This document shows positions 24,877 to 37,800 of a stretch of DNA of 64,000 nt, one piece after another (position 1 is the first letter of the stretch; each line of letters opens with the position of its first letter). The notes below the pieces were generated by a model. That model ran no database searches and had not been told where the DNA came from. It saw only the letters and a program-made list of their open reading frames with translations. The translations under genes and the position numbers were made by a program. The DNA is from Echinococcus granulosus (Eukaryota; Platyhelminthes; Cestoda; Cyclophyllidea; Taeniidae): NCBI RefSeq assembly GCF_000524195.1, contig NW_020170404.1, positions 345,436 through 409,435 on the forward strand, in the 5' to 3' direction.

Positions 24877-27039
24877 TTACTTCTTGCCCTCGACCATAAT
24901 TACGTGGTAGCCGAATTTGGTCTTCACTGGAGGATCCGTGTACACTGGTTTGTCCACCGTGGAGACTGGGAGTGCGAAAGCTGCCTCCTAAAAGGATAAA
25001 AAATAGCATTGAGTGACACAAAGTTGTGTCTTACAAAGGACTTTATTTATGTGACATTCAACTCAACTAACACAAGCGGTATAAATACACCCTACAGTAA
25101 AACTAAGACATGGTATTAAAGGATGAGTGACATTAGTTTGGTCACCAAAAACCTGCACTGTAAATTAAGACTTTACTACAAAGGAAACGAACAATAACAG
25201 ACAAAAAAATGCATGATTTGATTAATGACTCCAGTTCTGAATGTTCCCTGGCACACGACACAAGGTTCAGTGAGAAATCTGCCTTCTGAAGGGACAAACC
25301 AGCCTGAAATTAGTTCCTGTGTTCCCTTAGATGCCAAAACAGCATCAGCCTGACCGGCGCGATCTTCGATTCTCTGAATTCCAAATACATGGCGCCGTAA
25401 AGTCGATTAGTAGTTTTGTTTATGCATGTTGGCACACAGAGCTTTCCAGTTTCCCATGATTAAACACCACGCCAGAGACATCAAGCTAGCTTCATGCCAC
25501 CCCAGCTACTGGTCAGTCGCACAACCCTCTTGCGCGAGTGGCTTTTTAATGTTTGGCATTAAAAGTGTAGAGATAATCTCGAAAAGCTTCCTAAGTGTCC
25601 ATTACCGAAACTCAGACTTAAACAAATAGTTGACGTATTACACACGAAACCGTTTGGAAAGAGAATTAGATAGTAGTGCCTGTAATATCTTGATTGCTTA
25701 GTTCTTCATTTTGGTTACGCGGGCACTTAAGGCTCCGCCATTGCAATTCCGCTCGGTGGCATAGGCTCCGAGCCATAGCAGTAGCCCCAATGCCTTCTGC
25801 ATCCCACCAAGACCTATCCTGCACTGGCATTATGACTTCCTACAACTTCAAGAATGACTCAGGCAGCTAATGGCATCTAATTTGATAGATAAGTTCTAAC
25901 AGTAAACAAATCCTGACGTCTATAGAAATAGCCGACGAACAATCACATAATGCTGGCATAGACGGTGAGAGTTGATTTATCGAAGGGCGGGAAAGCTAAC
26001 CTGAAAGGGCCCCACCATGGAGCCACGGGCCATCCAGCCGAGGTCACCACCGGAGCGTGCCTTGTCCTCGCTGTACTGCTCTGCCACGGCGTTGAACTTC
26101 TGGCCACTCTTCAACTGCTCTATTGCCTCCAGTGCTTTACCCTGCTTCTCACACAAAATGTGACGCACCTTGAAAGTGGAAAAAAGAAAAATCACCCTCC
26201 ATCTCTCAAACACCTTTCCATATTTTGTTGACTAAAGGTTGAGCTGATGCTTGACGGTAGACGTTTTAGTCCTATTTCTAACTGGAGAGACTATTTCAAT
26301 CTCCCGTCATTCAATTTTCTAGGGACTCACAAAAAAACACTCAGGAGGGATTCAAATTTACGTCGAGGAAAAAAATTGGTTCATCCTCTTGACTGCTGAC
26401 GATTAAATCTGTGAAAGTTGTCAATAGTGAATCAAATATTTTGCCATTTGTTCCGTTTAAAGTCGACAATCGGGACTAAGTGTCGAATTCAAATTGCAAT
26501 TGTAAAAAATACGAAGTGTGAAGTGATCGCTTGCGAAACCCAAATCAGAGACAGTCATTCCATTTTCGATCACCGCTAGATATTTGTTTCGTTTGATCAA
26601 ATCAGCGTCCTCTCTGCTCCCAGACCTGTACGCCTTATGACGGCTTCAGCGACACCCAAAAAATGATTCAAATTCAAACGAATGAGGTTTAATAGTGACA
26701 GGAAAGAAACGCTGGTTCATTTCTTGCAGCATCACCGTTTCCTACTTCATGACGTTTGAAGAAATGGAAAATTTCAATGCGAACAAGGAGTAGCAGCCTC
26801 ATTTTACGCAATAATTTTCACAATAGCACTGGTTTGGAAGTGCCGTTAAAACGCCAGAGGGGTACAACGCTGTTCTAAAAACAAAACCGACGCCTCACCT
26901 TAACGGAATTGCCACCCTTGGCTGGAGCTTTTGAGGCACCTTCAGCAGTATCGCCTTTCTTGCTCTCTGAACCCGAGGCGCCGGCTTTGGCACCACTGCC
27001 GCCGCCACCACCACCACCCTTTCCTTTTCCTTTTGGCAT
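24877..27039 (-). CDS. PIN4: Parvulin-type peptidyl-prolyl isomerase PIN4
   Basis: Peptidyl-prolyl cis/trans isomerase of the Par14 group, linked to ribosome biogenesis and chromatin in animals. Three exons, 27039..26899, 26168..26001 and 24987..24877, all in phase 0, give 139 aa against 131 in human. Exon 1 encodes the basic, Gly-rich tail that starts [11 protein letters not shown] and ends GGNSVK. Exon 2 holds [35 protein letters not shown] and RGSMVGPFQ, hallmarks of the parvulin fold. Exon 3 supplies [20 protein letters not shown] and the closing [12 protein letters not shown]. Splice sites are AAG|GTGAGG, CAG|GTTAGC and matching AAG/TAG acceptors. Introns are 730 and 1013 nt and hold nothing recognisable. 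No regulatory element could be identified. Confidence 0.95.
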
Positions 27040-28847
27040 CTCAGCTGAGAGAAAGCGATACGAAAGTGCTTTTAATCAAGCAAAAACCAACTGGATTAGG
27101 GTGGGATTTTGTGGTTAAAGCAGTGACCGCATTATACGATTCGGAGTTTCACAGAGTCGAGCCATAGATGAATAAACAGAATGCTGATTGGAAGTAGACA
27201 TGAGGCAACCACTGAACCAATGTCCCGGTTCCGACGTAAAGGTGTGCAAAGGCCTCAACGCAACAAACATTCGACAGCATCTAGGGTCCGGATTCCCACT
27301 TTTGTTATGGAAAGGCTTTGCACAAAATCTAACCTCCTAAGAAAGCCATGCTCAGGACAAGAACTGGATTTTTTCTTCTAAAAAACCACCAAAAATGGAT
27401 TTTCAAATGTGTTCAGAGCATGAATGGAAGCAAATTGGTTTTCCAGCCTTAATATTTTCACTTTTTTGCACAAGCAAGCGTGATTAAAATTACTGCTACA
27501 TGAAAGACGAAAAAGTGAGGTCAAAGGTGGAGAGATGGTAATACTACTTCCCTAATCTAACCGAAGACCATATTAGATGAATTCTAGCATTAAAAATGAT
27601 ATGCACATTTTACTGTTGAAGCGCAACTCAAAGGTGCAGTCTGAGAGTTTGAAAAACTGACTAGAAAAATTCAAAGTGAGTAGTAAAGACCTAGCACGCC
27701 CCTAATCTTGGCATGGACATAGGAAATCTAATTGATCTTTCAAGAGAACCAGTCAAACAACGGTAACAACAACAACAACAACGATTGGAACCTATCTAGA
27801 AATAAGTTTAAACTCCTAATCGTCTGTGAAGGAAGATTCTACGAGCAATGCATTAGTGATAGTCAGACATAAACTGTAAAACACCGTATCTTCGAAACGT
27901 AATTCGATTGTCTGCTTAAACAAATAAACAAACATGACGGGAAGATGAAAAGAGAATACGAATCCTCCTACCCAAAAACTCAAATGGGCGTAAATAGAAA
28001 TTGTAACCCGCTTCATGAAATCAGTGGTAGCAGTAGCTACTGGGGAAATGTTCTGGAGCGATGAAACAATGGTCCAGCGACCGAAGAACAATTAAAATAC
28101 AGCAAATACCAGTTAGTCAAAGTGAAGGAGAAAAGAAGTCCGCCAATTAGCAATTTTTGTTAGGGTAAACACGCGATGAAGTAAAGGAGGTGCACATAAG
28201 AAGCGAGAAAAGGTTGACTTAGGTCAGTGAGTTAATCGAAGAGGTAACAAACAGCCATAACAGCGACCAAACCACGGTCAAGATCAAAACTTAACATCAA
28301 ATGAAGCCTGACACCAGATCCTTTCAGCGATCCACTGAAAAGTGAATCTTCAGATGTGATGAAAATATGCAAATTGATGAGGGCCTACTATTGTTTACTA
28401 GCGCGAAAGTGGTCAACGGTACTACTGTCAGAAGGAGGAGGAGGACAAGATTTGTCGAAGTAGCCGGAACAAAATCCAACCATTAGAGATCCGCCTTGTC
28501 AGTCAAAAATACTTAAAATTACTGCTTGAGTACATCAAACAGACGTGAATGACGACTTTCATAAACTTTGGAGCGTACTAAGAGACATCCATAACTCAAG
28601 CAATGAACGAAATCGTCTAAAAATTAACATGCTTTCAATCTGCAAAACCAATTTCTCTCATTCAAACAGGTGGTTAGGTTGGATGGAAAACGGTGGATGG
28701 TGAAGGCAATGAGCACAGCAAGCATTAGGTAGTTGATACGAAAAACAACAGAAGTCTCAAGTGTATGAACCATCACTGTATGCAGATGTATACGAAATAC
28801 AAAATCATCGAGGGCAAATGTGCATCTGAAATGGATCAGTTAGTTCG
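27040..28847. other. Intergenic DNA between PIN4 and WDR81
   Basis: 1.8 kb of A/T-rich DNA upstream of PIN4 and downstream of WDR81. No coding signal. An (AAC)n microsatellite lies near 27765-27783. The PIN4 promoter should be in the part near 27.1 kb. Confidence 0.4.
27765..27783. repeat. (AAC)n microsatellite
   Basis: Six consecutive AAC units on the plus strand in non-coding DNA. Confidence 0.8.
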
Positions 28848-31800
28848 TTAATAGAAGAGGTTGAGAAGGCCAGAAGTTGTGCCAGTGAGGACCGCGTCTG
28901 CCAGAGGCAGTGCTACCATAGAAGAGAGCTGCCCCGCACGCAGTAATACACTGCCCATTGGTCGAAAGATGGTATCACCCTGTGCGGTCATCATCGCTGC
29001 TAGAGGGACGTTGTCACAGCATCCGAGGAAGCAGGTGGGAGGTAGGAGAATGGGGCTCGAGTCGGCTGCGATGGAAGAGGACGCAGGAGGTCCCGCGATG
29101 AGGAGGGAGTCAGAGAGGAGTTGAGAGGCGCAGGAAACGATCCCACCTCCACCACCACCGATACCACCCATTGAGGTAAAGCGCTGGGCAACACGGTGAC
29201 AGGTGAGGGAGGTACTTCCTTCCTCCAATCGCCAGAAAGCGATGGTGCGATCGGAGGAGGTGGTTGAGCACCAACCCGAGGAATGGCAGAAGATCTACAG
29301 AAGCCACCACAACACAGCTAATTATAATCAGGCTTGAAGAGTCTCCACAACTGCGATGGGTTTTACGCCTCACACGACAACTTAAAACATCCTGTTTTTT
29401 GAATTGCTAAAAGACTGCTACAATAAAAAGCACTACGGAGAACATTCTAGTAGAATGGACCCCTGCCAACACTGCTTGGCTCACTTGCAAGATCAAAACA
29501 ATACATAGGAAATTTGGCTACCCCGTAACTGTGCGGAAAGAGAGGAATTCTAAAGTAGTAATGCTCAATGCCTCGCGACTTTGCCGCAGCAAAGTTGCCA
29601 CTAGATACATCGCATGAGGGTGAATATTTGGTATTAAGACTAAAAGTACCTCATATCACCGATAACATGGAGACTACACATTCCTTTTCTGTGAATGACA
29701 ATTTAAACAGATGTTAAGGAGTTAATAAAGTCCGAAATTCGAATCCATGACGAGGTTACTAGAAGGCTCATAAACCATTTTAACGCCCCTATAAAGTCTT
29801 TCAAACCAAAAAAGAGAAAGGATATGTTATTCATAATAATAGTTTAATTTGTTTGATGGCAACAATTATGGCTTCATTATCGCTTCCAACCCATTTCAAA
29901 CGGAAGACTACCTTTGATTAATGTGCATCCGCTTGCACCGACAATTTCAAAGATCTAAATGTCCAATTCCCTCTAAGCGCTTAATACGTCTTAATGTACT
30001 CAAAATCGCAGTCGCTCGGTGTTGAGATAGCATGGATTAATAAAAAAGATTATGTATTGCAGAGGTGGTTTCAAAAGGACACCGGGGTTTACTAGTTCAA
30101 GATTGTGCATGTTTCGTGGAAACTTCAAAATAACTTATGAGAACTAGACATTACTTTTGGTTTTATTATTCAAATCGGTAAAGCAGACTCACATATGACG
30201 GTTAATGCTTGACAAAAAGGGTACAAATCGGATAACTTCTTTTGCAGAGCTACCAAATTGCATCATTTTGAGCCCTGGTAGGGGTTCACTTGTGACTATG
30301 TTACATTACATATTTTACATAAAACATAACGTTTCTGTAGTCATTAAAATACATTCAGCCTCTAAAAAGAGGTCGCTGGATTTCAACTGCAGTGACAATT
30401 ACACGCAATTCTGCGATTTTTTCTTCATTCTGGTGACTAGTGGTGAAGTAATCCAAAATGAAGGGTGCAGCCCAAGTGGGACTTCCCAAAACTTCCAAGT
30501 CCGTGATCACTGAAACACTATAGGACCCCCAAGTACACAGTCTTTGACTGGAAGATTGGGGGGAATGTGAATTGGCACAAAGATTTCAGTCTTTAAACAA
30601 AGAAATGGTCATTACAACCCGTACATTGACATCAAAGTGAATCTTTAAAACGCCACCGACTACATTTTGGCAGAGGCTAACCTTCAGTGCCTCTTAGGCA
30701 ATGAACCGCATGCATACATTAAAGTGATTCAGAATTTCTCCATCTTTTTGTTTCAATCTAAGACCATTTCCAATGTTATTGCAGATGGAGACACCATTCA
30801 AATAACTTTAGCATGCTGACGATGCCAAATGACTAAAATTTGCACCCACCGCAGCGGTACTGATTTTAACACTCGAGACTCAACAAGTGACATGCTACGA
30901 CTTGAATCGTTTCAGCAGTAAACAAGTTCATTGCTGGAAAGATGGTGATGCATAAAATGCCTTTTATGAGGATCATAGCTTTTTTTCACATTCCAGATCT
31001 GGTACAACAATCTAGCTTTCAATACCAGGCATTTCATTACGAAGTTAGCCTTTTTCAAGCGTCATTTAACCATGGCAAATGTTGAATTGTGCACATACAA
31101 TCATTTTAGACATAAAAAGGTTAGTAAACGTAAACATTCACTGCCAGTGCCTCAGAGAAAACTCAACCACTTCAGCCCAGACGTCTTATTCTGACAACGA
31201 CGCCAGCGTCGTTAAGCGTTTTCCGCTTAAAAAGTACACAAAATGTGATCATCCTCTGAGAAAGAACGTCCTTCAGCTGTTTTAGCGTTCTGAGCCCAAT
31301 TCAGCGGCTAGCAACACAATTTGATGCGACCAGTTAACATAGACAGAAACAATGTGCTCTTGGGACCGAGTATGTGGCTGAGATAGGCTAAAGGAATGAA
31401 TTATTGGTCGATTAGCATAAGAGGCGCACCTGAGAGACGGCATCAGAGTGTGCGCGCCACGTAGCCACCACTCCACCGGTCCGAATATCCACGTGAGAGA
31501 CAAAGCCGGACGCAAATCCACAGAGGACGCTGTTGTTCTCCTCCGGCCTCGAGGCTACGCAGCGCAGCGCTCCTGGCGCGTTCAATACACACCTATCTGT
31601 GGAAACCGAATTAAGTAGACGTGACGTTATTTGCACCTAAAGTCAGGAAAATCAGCAATCTCATTGCTATTCATGCATGGTTTGATTTTGATCTTTACAT
31701 GCGTGCGTGCATTTAGTGCCCTGAGAATGTAACACACGCTTTTATTCCATCATGACGAAGTTGTGCCTGGACAACTGTGACTAGTCCCATAGGAATACAG

Positions 31801-34800
31801 ACAGTCTTCATAACCCCATAAAGTAGTGAGCATAGTCTATGTGGATGGAAAACACCCGAGGTATTCGTACGATGAAATAAAGCAGATGAGGGAAGTAAAT
31901 ACAATAAATACGCATCTCCATGAGGAGGGGTAAGGGTTATCTCATTAGAATGGTGCATTGAGTATGGGTAGGCTGCTGCGGATGATGTGAGTAAATGGAT
32001 GATCTTAAAGGGTGAAACGCAAGTACAACTCCTAATTTCAAAGCAAGGGAATAAGCAGTGGAGGAATGTGGCTTTAACTAGACTATTATGCGCTCAAAAT
32101 TGGACAACCTGATCCACTGGAGTAACTCCAATTTGCATAAAAGAATGCAAATTCTCTTATCACTTTCTCGTACGTTCTAGTAACCGCTGATTCTCAAACG
32201 GTTCAGTTTTAGGAGAACAAGGCCCCGCCTTACTCTGCTTATTGGAGAAATTACTCCACTCGACAATTCAGGATGAACGAAGTGTGTTCAACAAATGAGA
32301 AGAAATTCACCAACTGTCGGATTGAGGGAAGTGACTCAACAAAAAACGTTACATGAATTACAAAGGTTTTAAGGAAAAAAAAATCTTTTTCTCCTTTTTC
32401 AAACCATTAAAGCGTTAGTCATCTGGTCATCGATAGGATGAAGGAGCAAAAAAGCCCCAAAAAGTGTTCTAATAAGAAAGGTACAACGGTAGACTGGATT
32501 CGCATTGCGGAAGTGGTCAAAATCACTGAGTCCATCGGACCTAAAGAATTCCATGCTTAAATCGAGTCACTGAAGCAATATTTACCATCGGAAGAATAGA
32601 CAACGCAGGACTATGATGCCTTAGCAGATTTACTTCAGATTTAGTAGAGAATTTAAAAACAGCACAAGGCAACCAAATAAGTTTACGTAATTTCTAGAAA
32701 ACCCGATCGACTATAGAGAGCAACTTGTAGTATTTTGTGTGTAAATAATGATTGTCATTAAAATCCACAATCTAATCCTTTTCCAACAAAACAACCCAGC
32801 TGTAAATTTCCTTCCCATAAAGCTCTTTGTTAAGACGATCAAAAGTCTAGCCCTAACCACCGCTTCCATCTGGCTCATTTTAAAACAATTTCTTCTATTA
32901 TGTGTTTACACGACTGTCCAATGATAATGTCAAAAAAAGAAGACAATCATTTGGAGCTTGGAGAAACATTATCAGGACAATGCAGAGGGTGGAGTGGGAG
33001 GAGCAGATCTCGCCTTCCCCATAGCCCAAATCGCTAAAACTTCAGTCACCATGATGGAGATCTAGGAAGGCCTAAATTTAACTATACATCTATTCTGGAG
33101 TTCATAACCAACAACAGTCAGCAATATGAAGAGGGAAAAAAAGTGTTCGGGAAACAGTGCTAACGTTCACATAGCTTGAGTGCTCGAATATTTCTAACAA
33201 ATTCTCGGTTGAAATACATGCTCTCCAACCAAACTGTTAGCGAGCCTACTAAAGCACTATTTGCTTTATTGCAGTTTAAAAGCGAGATGGGCAAGCCTAA
33301 ACAGGAATGAAACTAAAATTTTGACGAAATTATATCTACAGGTCCTTAAAAATGATCACAGGCCTGCGGTTCTCGTACTTTAAGAGAATAGCAAATTAGC
33401 TAAGTCGGCAACTTTTTAAGAAGAAATAAATCTACTAAAGCAAATGATAATGGAGAGAGGGGGATATGACCATACCCTCAAAATCTGTTAGGCCCACACG
33501 GTTCAAAATCAAGTTTATACTGTGTGATATGGAAGGAAGCCAATGCTGGTAAACATCAGTCAACCCAAAGGACAAAATGAAGCGGAAGACAGTGAGGGGA
33601 TGCAGCCTTACCTCTCAAGTTGTCAAGGTCACAATGGATAAGGGGAGCTTCGGAGATTCCGAGAGGAGGCGAAGGAGAGTTTTCAGCAGCAGCACCGGTA
33701 GAGTTTGCAGTGGCAGCAGCGTCGGTGACGGCAACGGCAGCAGAGAGGCGGAGTACTACGGAGACGCCACCACTGGCACGCGGATCAATGAGAAGGAGAC
33801 AGCCGCCCTCATCACCGGCAAGGAGGGTGCTGCGAAACGATGGCGTGGAGCTCAGCGCCGACAGACTGGCGGGCAGAGCCGAAGAACCACGCAACACGCA
33901 ACCCCACGCGCTGTAACCGCCGCCCTCCGACCAACTGTCCGAAGGTGCGAACGCAGAGACCTGAAATGAACAGTTATATCCAAAGGTGAAAATAGCTTTA
34001 TCATTGATTCTAGATGTCCAATAAAAGTCAAGCATATCTAGTGATATTTCTTAACTTTGAGTTTCTTAGACTGATAGCATGAATTCCCATGTAAAAGTCG
34101 GGTTCCTGTGACTCCATGGCTTGGTGCGATTTTCACAAACACACGATTATTTTCGTTTTGAATCAAATCGAAAAATTACCTCTTGTACTAGGCACCAAAC
34201 GCGGGTGGCAAACATCAACCAGGGATTTTGGTAAGATACAATCGAGATTTATCAAGCCTAGTGTAATTAACCTTAACAGACAATTCCACAAAGGTATATC
34301 CATGGTAGGAAGTGACGCGGAAAGGTACCAAAATTCCCAGAATTTTAAAAATAAGAATTTCTGGGCAAGACTTGCACCATCCTGATGGTCTTAGAATATT
34401 TTATCTCTATGGAAATCACAAAGATGGATGGGAGATTCATCCGTCGCATCTGAGTGTTGCATACTTTTAATTCTGTCTCGTTGACCTGTTTTCCTTACAA
34501 GCTGATACCGATTGTTGCACAAAAATGAAGATGACAGCAAAATTAATCATAAGTTGGACCACAGTGATACGCTATTTGGTCTTCCTCTTTCTAGTACCGG
34601 AACAGGTTAACCTCAACGTCTAAAAGTACGCTAACAGATTCTTATCCAGGAGAGCCGAAGAGGACTGCTGTAGTGCTATCCAGTGTACCCGAAGTCGAGT
34701 ACCACTTCTCATTTCCCTTTCCACATTCCACCCTTGGGAAATTTAAAGAAATAGTTTTCACTACTTAGGCATAAAAAGGAAAAGACCTTCTTTCCAGTGA

Positions 34801-37800
34801 CCGGATCCCAAAGGAGCAGGAGCGAGGGATCGAGAGATGCAACAAGGCGCTCAAAGTGAAGGTAGGCGGAGGCAAAAACGGCGCGTCGGTGACCGGTGAA
34901 GGCGAGGCTCGGAACAACCGGTGCTGGCTGTGTTGGCGGTGCTGCTACCGTTGTTGGCGGCGGCTGCAACACTGGAAGACGATCCAAAATTCCACCGCTC
35001 TCGGAGGTAGAGCGGCGCGAGGTGTGACATGCCCGCACTGTTCCTACTGGCCACCCTGAGCCTGCACAGGCAGTTGATTTCCGTGCCGATGTTAGGGAGT
35101 AGAGGTGGACACTGCGATCATTGCTTGTGGTGATAAAACTACTTTCGTTTGCCAATGGCGTTATACTCCGCACCGCTCCGCTGTGACCTGGTCCAAAAGT
35201 CAAGTAATTACCCATAACAATACAAGCCAAGTTCCCAGCCAACCGTAAAATTTGACGACTTGCTTTACATTAGAGCAAACAGAATAGTTTTATATGGTGA
35301 TGATATGCTCCCCACTATTTGTCTATGACCTAGTTCAATACAATATGAGCACCGTTGAAAAGTGAGACAAATGATAGAAGCTAACACAGGAAAAACCGCA
35401 GCAGATGAATATAGCGTCTGCTTGGTGATCCATACGTTACAAATTCGCGAAGTCTGGTCAGTCGGTTGTAGTTTAATAAAATGACTGAAAAATGATGACA
35501 CGTACTGATAAATTGCCAATTTAAAGCCGAGAAATGGATCACGTGATAAACTTTGAAAAATATTGCGAACAGTCGGAAGTCCCGGAGACAAAGTCTAAGG
35601 TGGCAGCAAAAAAAAGACAAATGGTCAAAATCTACAAAACTACTTGAGATATTGATCAGTTTCGAAAATGTCTTACGAACAAAAGAATGCAGAGGATGTT
35701 AGTAACCCAAGAAAACGTGATTGTTTAGATCATCAAGAAGTTTCAGTCGGTCCCCTACTTGTACCTACTCCTGAAAAGTCTAGAACGCTCTGCAGTTCGC
35801 GACTTCGTTGATGTTCTTTGTATTGGTTTATGTTATCTGAAGGAGGGCTTTATGTATTAACACTCCTCTTTGTCCTGGAGTCGCAAAAAGGCCATGAATA
35901 GACTAGAATCGGGGCTCCAAGCCACTTCCGTCATCCCAGCGCCACAGGCGTGAGAACCCGGTTCTTGGTGTACTCAAGCGTGATACTGAGACCTCTATTC
36001 TTTTGAAGTTTTTGCAACTTTTGATTTTGAGAGCGCAACCGGTTCATGCATACACATACACGATTGATAAAAGTCGGCAAACAGGGTGGAATTCGTCAAC
36101 ATAGACTACTACTCCAGTACCGCCCGTCAAGCTCCAACACTGGTGCCAAAATGCCAAGGGAACACGGCCAGAATAAGCTAAGGAAAGCTAGCCATGCACA
36201 CAGTCATCCCGTTTTCTAGACCAGTGTATGGCTGCCAAAGCTACACCATCGTCCTCAATGACCATTCAGCAAGACTATAGCTGGGCACAGCCTCAGACAT
36301 TACCATCGCATTGGAGACATGGGGCCGGCTCAGTGAACCGTTCGTACATCAAATCGCTCGAAACCCCACCAGTACCTGTGGTGGCTAAATGAAAGTTGCC
36401 AGCTGGGACTAGTGCTGTGTACTCTACTGTGAGGTCCAGTGGGCGAAGGCGCAGGACAAAGGATTTAAAGGTCAGCACCAAAAAGCGTTCCCATTAGGCT
36501 TTTTTAAAGAAAGAAAGTGCTGAAGGTGTTTGCAACATCAGAGAAACAATCAGGGCTCTCAGTGAGTTTCTCCTGATCAGTCAGCATCACGTGGAGATAC
36601 ACTTCAAATGCACCAATTCTCCCTTTCATTTCTAAGTTGGAAAATGAAAATAAATAGGTGAGAGTTGGGAGCCCAAGAGGCTGCCCGAATTCCAATACCC
36701 CAGAGGCACCGTGGACATGGACATAGCAGTCACAAGCGCAACTTATCTCCGGCGTACTCTAAACCACAGCATTAACACCTTTGGAAGCGTGATCACTCCG
36801 TGAACACACACACGGAGGTCTAAAAGAGAGATGAAGAGGTGGAAAAATCAGACTACAGAATTTGAGTGGACTGCCAATCATACTAGTATAGAGAAGCCAA
36901 AAAAATGAAGAAGACGTATAGGTATAGCTGTTACAAACAAAACTGCAATTGCTGGAGTAAGCACAAGCAATACTGCGTGATAACGCAAGACGGTGAGATT
37001 GACATTCATTGTTGCAAATATATCTAGTCTCTTTCAACTCAACCTCCAAGCAGGTTTCTAATGCCCCTAACCGGCAACAGAACTATTAATAGGTATCAAG
37101 GAAGTACTATCTTAAGGGAAGATTCGAGTTAGGGTCTGCAGAACAAAGCCACCGTAAATTTCACATGAAAATACGCACAGAATACTGCTTTTGAATGGAA
37201 ATAACAAGAAATTGTCTTCAGTTTTACTTCTGTAGGAACTAGAGTAAGGCGCGACTAGCTACAGGAGAAATAAGATTCTTCAAATGTCATTCAATGCTAA
37301 CATCCATCCGAATGTGGCTTTAATTCCGATCAACTGAAAAAGTAACCCACCCGAAAATGAGACCAAATGTTTTCCCAGGAGTTTCAAGGGCCGCTGGTGT
37401 CCGCACAGCGAAGATGACATTGGGAGCGACGGAGAGGATTCAACCTTGACCCGGAAATACTCCACCCACTCGCCATGAAGGTGCGTGGCTGCTGACTTGC
37501 TCACGGAGGAACTGGCCGCCTAAAAGGTTGGAAGGCAGACAGACAGATAGACAAAAGAATGTATAGTAACAGCAGTCGATAATTATGGCCACTCACCAGT
37601 TTGGCCTCGTACTCCGTGTTGATAGCAACTTTGGACGGGCCAGTTGAATCGACAGTATCGTTGTCACCCCCATTTAAAAATGCCTCATACTGTCTCACAA
37701 GGCTGTGAATGAGATCGATGTTGTAGAGACTGGATTCAATGTGGCTGCCGCCTAGAGCGAGTTTAAAAATGGACTTACGACCAGCTAGTAGGAGAGTAAT

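Noticed and set aside
33577..33969. 130-codon plus frame
   Set aside because: Antisense of WDR81 exon 13, whose frame is fixed by phase and by match to the WD domain.
36293..36495. Extra WDR81 exon
   Set aside because: Exons 11 and 12 already join at a conserved site in matching phase; the frame has no family match.
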